Origin: Saprospiraceae bacterium
GTDB taxonomy: Bacteria; Bacteroidota; Bacteroidia; Chitinophagales; Saprospiraceae
Direction of reading: 5' to 3'
Assembly (NCBI GenBank): GCA_023299965.1
Contig: JALZVN010000099.1
Location: forward strand, 1-13,081
DNA: 13,081 nt
In this document: positions 8,459 to 13,081 of the stretch, one piece after another
How positions within the stretch are numbered: the stretch's first letter is position 1
Layout of the letters: each line of letters starts with the position of its first letter
The notes under the pieces: model-generated
What the model was told of the DNA's origin: nothing
The model's input: only the letters and a program-made list of their open reading frames with translations
The model's database searches: none
Made by a program: the position numbers and the translations under genes

Positions 8459-9367
8459 CTAATCAGGTAATAGAGTGCCATAGCGTTGATTAAAGCCGGC
8501 TATCCCTTGAAGTCCGCCAGTATGAATAGCAATGATACGGCTGCCTTTTGGAAAAGAGTCTTTTTTGATTAAATCAAAAATACCGTACATCATCTTACCT
8601 GTATAGATTGGATCTAAGGGTATTTTATGCGCCTCATAAAAACTCAGCATGAAGTTTAAAAGAGATACTTTATGCTTTGCATATCCACCGAAATGATACT
8701 CGGTGATTAAGCTCCAGTTTTTATACTTGGTATTATTGTAATCCAAGGTCAATTGATTTATGTCCTCCCTCAAGAAGTCTCCTTTTAAAGCTGAAAAGAC
8801 AAGCACATTTTTGGTTTGATTTATGCCACATAATATTCCCCCAGCAGTACCACCAGTACCAGCTGGACAACAAACAAAATCATATGGCTCCGGGATGTCA
8901 TCCACAATTTCTCTACATCCCTTTAAGGCAAGTAGATTCGTTCCTCCTTCAGGAATAATATACGCATCAGGATATGTTTTTCTAAGCCTGACCCATTCCT
9001 GCTTCTGAGTATACTGTCTGTAGGTTTCTCGATCCGAAAAGATTAGTTGCATTCCATCTTTTATGGCTCCCGAGAGGGTAGGGTTGAGTGAATTTGGTTC
9101 TTCTCCTCTAACTATCCCAATGGTTTGCATATTATTGATTCTTCCTGCAGCGGCGAGTGCTGAAAGATGATTGGAGTACGCTCCTCCGAATGATAAAACG
9201 CTCGCAAAGCCCTTTGATTGAGCATATTCAAGATTATACTTCAGTTTTCGCCATTTATTTCCGGGAATTTCAGGAAAAAAGAGGTCTTCCCGTTTAATAA
9301 TTAACTGTATGCCTTTTTCTTCTAAAACCCTACCGGTTAATTTCTGAAATAACCCATTATTTATCAT
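8459..9367 (-). CDS. PLP-dependent 1-aminocyclopropane-1-carboxylate deaminase / D-cysteine desulfhydrase family enzyme
   Basis: This 302-residue minus-strand enzyme belongs to the fold-type II PLP family that includes ACC deaminase and D-cysteine desulfhydrase. The likely Schiff-base Lys is Lys38 in PGNKWRKLKYNL. SFGGAYSNH (59-67) is the family's substrate-facing loop, GTGGTAGG (170-177) is the PLP-phosphate loop, and HTGGLQG (282-288) is the conserved C-terminal motif. The length is slightly shorter than the roughly 330 residues usual for the family, mainly at the N-terminus, but all the motifs are present. Substrate cannot be told from the sequence: ACC, D-cysteine and other D-amino acids are all possible. 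The gene converges on the preceding gene with a 27-base gap and no hairpin between them. Its upstream region is shared, divergently, with the small-peptide promoter. Confidence 0.85.
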   Translation of the reverse strand: MINNGLFQKLTGRVLEEKGIQLIIKREDLFFPEIPGNKWRKLKYNLEYAQSKGFASVLSFGGAYSNHLSALAAAGRINNMQTIGIVRGEEPNSLNPTLSGAIKDGMQLIFSDRETYRQYTQKQEWVRLRKTYPDAYIIPEGGTNLLALKGCREIVDDIPEPYDFVCCPAGTGGTAGGILCGINQTKNVLVFSALKGDFLREDINQLTLDYNNTKYKNWSLITEYHFGGYAKHKVSLLNFMLSFYEAHKIPLDPIYTGKMMYGIFDLIKKDSFPKGSRIIAIHTGGLQGIAGFNQRYGTLLPD

Positions 9368-9403
9368 AATTCTCTGTAAATCAGATGAATGAATATATTT
9401 TGT

Positions 9404-9435
9404 TTTGTAATGTGAATACCTTTGCTGTATCTTTG
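9404..9435 (+). promoter_or_regulatory. Strong Bacteroidota promoter, two overlapping -7 boxes
   Basis: TATCTTTG (9428-9435) is an exact TAnnTTTG box, and TTTG at 9404-9407 lies 20 bases upstream as a -33 element. A second exact box, TACCTTTG (9417-9424), overlaps the spacer and could pair with a further TTTG at 9399-9402, though that spacing (14 bases) is short. This is the best promoter in the window. It faces the small-peptide gene, whose ATG lies 55-70 bases downstream, and is divergent from the PLP enzyme gene. Confidence 0.7.
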
Positions 9436-9490
9436 CCGTACACTAAGGCAACGAAACTTAATTTTTTTTCCAGGTTACCTGGGTCACACT

Positions 9491-9622
9491 ATGAAACACT
9501 TTATCATGAAACAAGATAAGATTAAAATCAAAGGCCTAAAGATAAAATCTATTGTTAAGCTTGCGCCTAAAAGTCAAGCGAATCTTAGCCCTAGAGGCGG
9601 AGGATATACTTGGGTTGGTTAG
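9491..9622 (+). CDS. Small Lys-rich peptide, possible orphan RiPP precursor
   Basis: This short gene encodes 43 residues from the ATG at 9491 or 38 from the ATG at 9506. The sequence begins MKQDKIKIKGLKIKSIVKLA and continues to SPRGGGYTWVG. The N-terminal half is very basic (eight Lys in residues 1-22 of the shorter form) with alternating Lys and aliphatic residues. The C-terminus is a short run after Gly-Gly-Gly rich in aromatic residues. A basic leader of the type LKIKSI followed by a Gly-Gly cleavage point and a tiny core is what Bacteroidota RiPP precursors look like. There is no Cys, so a lanthipeptide ring is unlikely; Ser23, Ser28 and Thr35 could be modified. No maturation enzyme, protease or exporter is adjacent. 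A strong upstream promoter and downstream terminator support a real, independently transcribed gene. The earlier in-frame TTG at 9422 is rejected because it lies within the promoter. Confidence 0.5.
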   Translation: MKHFIMKQDKIKIKGLKIKSIVKLAPKSQANLSPRGGGYTWVG

Positions 9623-9745
9623 AATGAATTATTTCTCATAGATCGAATAAAGTTAAAAATAGGCTACCACTATATATTTCCGAATCAGGATAAACTCAAA
9701 TTTAAACTTGCAGAAATTCTGGAAGAGTTTCATCTTAGCCGATGA
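9623..9745 (+). pseudogene. Startless 40-codon open frame, possible gene remnant
   Basis: Directly after the small-peptide stop, the same frame stays open for 40 codons without any ATG, GTG or TTG start. It then ends in TGA, and a further 10-codon frame begins with ATG right after. The predicted residues (for example KLKIGYHYIFPNQDKLKFKL and EILEEFHLSR) look protein-like: charged, amphipathic and without low complexity. I recognise no family. It could be the tail of a decayed gene, the product of stop readthrough, or chance in AT-rich DNA, and it is listed with low confidence because of that. Confidence 0.2.
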
Positions 9746-9806
9746 ATGGATTTAATAGAGGTTCCCTACAAATATTGATGCGTAATTAAACGCTTACAAA
9801 TTAATT

Positions 9807-9839
9807 AAAAAAGTGGTGCTATCTTCGCATCACTTTTTT
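9807..9839 (+). terminator. Hairpin terminator with T-run, loop resembling a -7 box
   Basis: AAAAAAGTGGTGC (9807-9819) pairs with GCATCACTTTTTT (9827-9839) over 13 positions with one G-T wobble, around the seven-base loop TATCTTC. The A-run and T-run flanks make it a strong intrinsic terminator, able to work in both directions. It ends the transcript of the small peptide and isolates the DUF983 gene, whose start lies 38 bases downstream. The loop plus the first base of the right arm reads TATCTTCG, one base away from the TAnnTTTG promoter box, so a promoter role for the next gene is an alternative, but no -33 TTG lies at the right distance. Confidence 0.65.
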
Positions 9840-9877
9840 TGTTACCTGGTATGTATACCTAAATTTCAATCTTCATA

Positions 9878-10279
9878 ATGACGAGTAAAGAATTAAGTCT
9901 TAAGCAAAGTGTTTTTGCAATGAAATGTCCTCGCTGTCGGACTGGAGATTTGTTTTCTACGAAGAGTAGTTTTAACTACAAGCATCTTACTGAAATGCCT
10001 AAATCCTGCCCAGTATGTGATCAAAACTATTTGCCAGAGCCAGGATTTTATTATGGTGCAATGTTTATTTCCTATATCGTTTGTGGATTTTGGTTTTTGG
10101 GATTTATTGCGATTTGTATGTTTGCCTTCGATTTATCTGTAGATACATCTTTCATACTATTGATTATTATGGTAGCTGCCTTATTTGGATGGATCTTTAG
10201 AATATCTCGGTCCATATGGATTCATATCAATGTCAGATATAAACCCTCCGCCATTAAAAGTAAGCAAGCTAAATCATAG
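9878..10279 (+). CDS. DUF983 membrane protein with two CXXC motifs
   Basis: This 133-residue protein fits DUF983, a small inner-membrane family of unknown function. Residues 17-20 (CPRC) and 44-47 (CPVC) form a zinc-ribbon-like pair in the N-terminal cytoplasmic or exposed part. They are followed by PEPGFYYGAMFISY, the best family marker. Two hydrophobic helices lie at about 60-84 and 91-108, and the C-terminus is short and basic. The metal site is inferred from the four Cys, not shown. The length is normal. It is a single gene behind the terminator at 9807-9839, with a possible weak promoter (TTTG at 9838-9841, then TAAATTTC 18 bases on) very close to the start. Confidence 0.82.
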   Translation: MTSKELSLKQSVFAMKCPRCRTGDLFSTKSSFNYKHLTEMPKSCPVCDQNYLPEPGFYYGAMFISYIVCGFWFLGFIAICMFAFDLSVDTSFILLIIMVAALFGWIFRISRSIWIHINVRYKPSAIKSKQAKS

Positions 10280-10416
10280 CCTAATCGGCATTGCATAAGT
10301 TAGTTCTTTCCTTTTCTAAAAAATTATTTTTTCACTTTTTTTCAACTTGGTATGCAGCATTTTTGCATGTTATGCTATCTTACATCTAGACGAACCAATT
10401 TAAACAATCGCATACT

Positions 10417-11208
10417 ATGAAAAACCAGCTTTTTTTAATGCTCACCTTTTTGTTTATTACCACTCAATGCTTTTCGCAAGCTTGGACTGATGTCGGTCTC
10501 AAACTCGGAGGTGGTACGAGTTGGTTGATAGATAGAAATCTATTTGATGATAATACTTATGTACACGATATTAGTGGAGCATTCAATTTTGGAGCAAAAG
10601 CCAGCTTGAATATTGGCGATAGGCATAGTATTTCTTTTGAAGCGATGATATCCAACATGAAGCAAAATTTTGATTATGGATGGACTGATGATAATGGTAT
10701 TCGTATTGAAGGGAGAAATGAAGTCCAATGGACAAATTTAGATTTGTACTTGCTATATAGATTTTATAGCCAAGGTGCCTTTTCAGAGTTTGGAATCATG
10801 CGTTCGCAGGTACGTTCTGTCGAACATTTTGATCCCTTAGCAGGTTTCGCAGATTTTACGGATGTGACGGGCAACTATCAAGACTACTTATCTGCCGTTT
10901 TTGGAGGAGGTGCCTTCGTAGCGGGTTCAGAAAGATTTACACTGATGCTTGGAATCAGAATTCACTTCGCATTGACAGATTTTATCTCTGAGCAAGGACA
11001 AGATTTAGAATCTTTGCAGGGGCAAAACCAACAGTTTGCATTTCCTAGTACTTTTAGAAATGATTTTACCGGTCTTGAAAACGATCCTTACTTAGATCAA
11101 AGTATTACGCGTCCTATCTTAGTGGAGCTTTTGGCAGAGTTCAATTTTGGGATAGGCTATTTTGCTAGAACAATCTGCTCAGGTCGTGTCAGATGGTTTG
11201 GTGGCTAA
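10417..11208 (+). CDS. Outer-membrane beta-barrel protein
   Basis: This 263-residue protein starts with a signal peptide (1-21, cleavage near CFSQ/A). The mature part is a series of alternating strands typical of small Bacteroidota outer-membrane barrels: VGLKLGGGTSWL, GAFNFGAKASLNIG, HSISFEAMISNMKQNFDYG, WTNLDLYLLYRFY, FTLMLGIRIHFALTDFI and VELLAEFNFGIGYF. The last of these is the usual C-terminal strand ending in an aromatic residue, but the reading frame runs on for 13 residues past it (ARTICSGRVRWFG plus G). This could be a natural tail or the result of a small frameshift. No specific family is recognised and no substrate can be inferred. The gene converges on the nitrilase with a 22-base gap. 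Confidence 0.72.
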   Translation: MKNQLFLMLTFLFITTQCFSQAWTDVGLKLGGGTSWLIDRNLFDDNTYVHDISGAFNFGAKASLNIGDRHSISFEAMISNMKQNFDYGWTDDNGIRIEGRNEVQWTNLDLYLLYRFYSQGAFSEFGIMRSQVRSVEHFDPLAGFADFTDVTGNYQDYLSAVFGGGAFVAGSERFTLMLGIRIHFALTDFISEQGQDLESLQGQNQQFAFPSTFRNDFTGLENDPYLDQSITRPILVELLAEFNFGIGYFARTICSGRVRWFGG

Positions 11209-11230
11209 GACCAGACGAGCAACAAGTTTT

Positions 11231-12181
11231 TCACTCCTCAAATTTCACAATAGACTGTCGCTCACGATTGACTACGAGTTGGGTGACATCAGGTCTCGAG
11301 TAGTGCCCACCTACGTCAAAGTTTTGTCTTTCTCTTAATACCATTTTGTAGTCTATCTCCGCTACCAACAATTCTTCTTTATTTTTGAGTGGCGAGATAA
11401 TGAATTCACCATCAGGTCCTGCTATACAAGACCCCCCATTTGCCATTATCTTAGGTGCATGCTTTCTGATTAATTTTGCGTGAGGCACGCTGTCTGGTAT
11501 TTCATTTCTTTTCAGTATTCCGCAAACAGATATGACATATGAGCGAGACTCTTTCGCTATATATCGAGTAAGGTCAATCGTATTTCTTACATTTCCTGGC
11601 CACAAAGCAACATGCAGATTTTCTCCTTGACCATACAAAGCAGCCCTTGAAAGAGGCATCCAGTTTTCCCAGCAGTTTAGCGCCCCGAGTGTAAATGCTT
11701 CATGGGGAAAAGTACGTAAGCCATGACCATCTCCAGTAGCCCATACTAATCTTTCCTCATAGGTGGGCATCGTTTTTCGATGTACATTTTTTATCTCTCC
11801 ATTTGCATTGATGTATACCAAAGAACAATAACAACTGTGCCCTCCTCGGTTGGCAGCTTTCTCAATCGTCCCTAAAATAACTTCGATTTTATTTTTCCTT
11901 GCGGCTTCGCAAATATCAGCCAGATCTCCGCCTTCCACAGAAATAGCTTGGCTTACATAGTGTGCATATAGATCCTTCTGCACATCAGATTCAAATTTTG
12001 CTCCATTCGTCAACTCCACCCAAAATGGGTATCCAGGAACCATAGCTTCACCAAAAGTAACCAAACTGCATTTTGCTTTTTTTGCTTTGGTGATGTATTT
12101 CGCTACCTTCTTTAAAGTTTCCTTCTGATTGAGCCAAACTGGAGATATTTGGGCAATACCAACTTTGATTTTCTGCTTCAT
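11231..12181 (-). CDS. Nitrilase-superfamily carbon-nitrogen hydrolase
   Basis: This 316-residue minus-strand enzyme has the full nitrilase catalytic set: Glu45 in FGEAMVPGYPFW, Lys136 in HRKTMPTYEERLVWATGDG (with the supporting Glu143), and nucleophile Cys170 in NCWENWMPLSRAALYGQGE. The CWEN motif and the long HRKTMPTYEERLVW stretch place it nearest to nitrile-hydrolysing nitrilases rather than to biotinidase, NAD synthetase glutaminase or N-carbamoylase branches. The length is normal. Such enzymes convert nitriles to acids and ammonia, often as helical oligomers in the cytoplasm; the substrate cannot be told. No nitrile hydratase, cyanide-related gene or amidase is adjacent. The start ATG is followed by a basic KQKIKVGIAQIS opening that matches the family's first strand. 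Confidence 0.88.
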   Translation of the reverse strand: MKQKIKVGIAQISPVWLNQKETLKKVAKYITKAKKAKCSLVTFGEAMVPGYPFWVELTNGAKFESDVQKDLYAHYVSQAISVEGGDLADICEAARKNKIEVILGTIEKAANRGGHSCYCSLVYINANGEIKNVHRKTMPTYEERLVWATGDGHGLRTFPHEAFTLGALNCWENWMPLSRAALYGQGENLHVALWPGNVRNTIDLTRYIAKESRSYVISVCGILKRNEIPDSVPHAKLIRKHAPKIMANGGSCIAGPDGEFIISPLKNKEELLVAEIDYKMVLRERQNFDVGGHYSRPDVTQLVVNRERQSIVKFEE

Positions 12182-12509
12182 AATATATATAACGCATGGA
12201 CTTTGATTTTGATTTGGGAGTGCCCACTGACATCCGAGGAAAATCGGATATCAGGGTCGGGCTTTGCATGACTCCGCTTACGCTTCGGTCTATAGTATGA
12301 TTCCTACGTCATCATACTATAGACTAGCCAAATACTCGGCTATCATTTCTATCCCTCACTCACAAGAAATAATTGGTTTTTGAGGTAATTAGTATGACAA
12401 ATCTTCACTCTTTAGGGCCAAATAGGCGATATGATTCGTTATCGTCAAAACAATTACATCACAGTCGCCTTTTATCATGTTACACTATCAAGTATAAGAA
12501 AATCTACAA
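12182..12509. other. Gene-free intergenic stretch between nitrilase and last barrel gene
   Basis: This 328-base stretch separates two divergent genes. It holds the palindromic element at 12222-12360 described separately. The remaining bases, 12361-12509, are AT-rich with no open frame of note and no recognisable tRNA or promoter box. A pair of six-base inverted copies, AGGCGA and TCGCCT, about 40 bases apart, is the only other symmetry noticed. The divergent geometry means it must contain two promoters, neither of which could be picked out. Confidence 0.5.
12222..12360. repeat. Structured palindromic intergenic element with three hairpins
   Basis: Three tandem hairpins are visible. The first pairs TGACATCCGA (12228-12237) with TCGGATATCA (12244-12253), one mismatch, with GCCC and GGGC flanks. 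The second is a perfect 14-base stem, GTCTATAGTATGAT (12288-12301) and ATCATACTATAGAC (12311-12324), around a nine-base loop. The third pairs TAGCC (12325-12329) with GGCTA (12338-12342). Between the first two lies TCGGGCTTTGCATGACTCCG, then CTTACGCTTCGG, more GC-rich than its surroundings. The end reads CTATCCCTCACTCAC. From memory, a TCGGGCTTT start and a CTATCCCT end recur in unannotated multi-copy intergenic elements of Bacteroidota; this cannot be confirmed here. Confidence 0.5.
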
Positions 12510-13081
12510 ATGAGATCTATCGTTACCTTAGAAATGCTTTTTTCACTGATTATTAGTATTGTATGTCCGTTTGGTTTACATGCTCAGCATTTTGATCCTA
12601 TTGAAGATACTACACCTAAAAGACTCGTTCACGAGATTGAGACTGGCTTTTTTGTAGGTGGATCAGGGTCAGTTTACTTTTTTACCTACAACTCTGCACT
12701 CAGTTTATCAGTGGCTACAGGATGGCAACTTCAAGAGGATGTCACACTGATGGGAGCCATTGGTATAGAGCAAAATCTCGAAGGAACGCTCTATCCCTTG
12801 ACTGCAAATCTAAAGAAGTATTTTGGAGAGCGCAATAATCAGTTTGCTACATTACAAGCGGGATATTCATTTGGTAGTGGAGAAAATGAAAATTCTAGCT
12901 TTGGTTATGGTGGTGGGCTAGCAGCAGGTTTATCATATGGACACAATTTAGTTCGCATAAAAACGTCTAAAATATATGCTCAGATGGGATATAAGTTACG
13001 ACAAACTAATTTGACTTTTCAACCTTTCGATGGCAGTGGTACGATCAATGATAAACTTGATAATCATTTTTTAGCCCTTCA
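12510..13081 (+). CDS. Outer-membrane beta-barrel protein, partial (runs off the window)
   Basis: An open frame of 190 codons starts with ATG at 12510 and has no stop before the window edge, so only the N-terminal part is seen. Residues 1-26 form a signal peptide (hydrophobic MLFSLIISIVC core, likely cleavage after LHAQ). The mature part has short Gly-rich beta strands typical of outer-membrane barrels: HEIETGFFVGGSGSVYFF, SLSVATGWQL, TLMGAIGIEQNL, ATLQAGYSFGSG, FGYGGGLAAGLSYG and AQMGYKLRQTNL. The repeated pattern resembles small porin-like barrels, and no specific family is identified. The gene is divergent from the nitrilase and follows the palindromic element. Its function is unknown. Confidence 0.7.
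   Translation, partial: MRSIVTLEMLFSLIISIVCPFGLHAQHFDPIEDTTPKRLVHEIETGFFVGGSGSVYFFTYNSALSLSVATGWQLQEDVTLMGAIGIEQNLEGTLYPLTANLKKYFGERNNQFATLQAGYSFGSGENENSSFGYGGGLAAGLSYGHNLVRIKTSKIYAQMGYKLRQTNLTFQPFDGSGTINDKLDNHFLAL

Noticed and set aside
9422..9622. Longer version of the small-peptide gene starting at TTG 9422 (66 residues)
   Set aside because: The TTG lies inside the promoter's -7 boxes, so it cannot be in the transcript, and the extra N-terminal residues do not look like the rest of the peptide.
10340..10390. Promoter for the gene at 10417
   Set aside because: CATTTTTG (10358-10365) and TATCTTAC (10376-10383) each resemble a -7 box, but neither has a TTG -33 at the right distance, so the promoter was left unassigned.
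11109..11208. Possible frameshift at the 3' end of the beta-barrel gene
   Set aside because: The frame runs about 13 residues past the usual C-terminal strand, but nothing downstream in the other frames continues a recognisable barrel, and a short tail is plausible, so no frameshift is claimed.

Overview
The window comes from an AT-rich Bacteroidota genome. The lineage call rests on several independent marks: a PorD-type (DUF4835) protein of the type IX secretion system (T9SS), a Bacteroidota-type RNA polymerase omega subunit, a TPR / PD40-propeller / carboxypeptidase-regulatory envelope protein, -7 promoter boxes of the TAnnTTTG type, and no strong Shine-Dalgarno sequences. The order or family cannot be fixed from this sequence.

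Layout. Positions 155-5104 are a tightly packed plus-strand cluster: bamD (outer-membrane assembly lipoprotein), rpoZ (omega, overlapping bamD by 20 bases), coaBC (coenzyme A synthesis), porD (T9SS) and a 544-residue secreted protein of unknown function, with gaps of 1-31 bases. A new promoter near 5150-5177 serves purN (GTG start). Eleven bases after purN comes an 867-residue envelope protein that resembles PorE but ends in a SPOR-like peptidoglycan-binding domain instead of OmpA_C. It converges on a minus-strand PLP enzyme of the ACC deaminase / D-cysteine desulfhydrase family (8459-9367).

The stretch 9368-9877 is the most accessory-looking part. A clear Bacteroidota promoter drives a 38-43 residue Lys-rich peptide ending in a Gly-Gly-Gly core, which looks like an orphan RiPP precursor. 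It is followed by an open but startless remnant and a strong hairpin terminator. Next come a two-CXXC DUF983 membrane protein and an outer-membrane beta-barrel (10417-11208), which converges on a nitrilase (minus strand, 11231-12181). The gene-free stretch 12182-12509 holds a structured palindromic element, and the window ends inside a second beta-barrel gene (from 12510).

Taken together, the left two thirds is mostly cell-envelope biogenesis (BamD, PorD, PorE/SPOR-like protein) mixed with core metabolism (CoaBC, PurN) and transcription (RpoZ). The right third is a set of independent single genes. No phage, transposase, CRISPR array, rRNA or tRNA was seen. The best candidates for something undescribed are the orphan RiPP-like peptide unit, the SPOR-for-OmpA swap in the PorE-like protein, the unknown 544-residue protein behind porD, the palindromic element, and the N125D/C158S pair in the CoaC active site.
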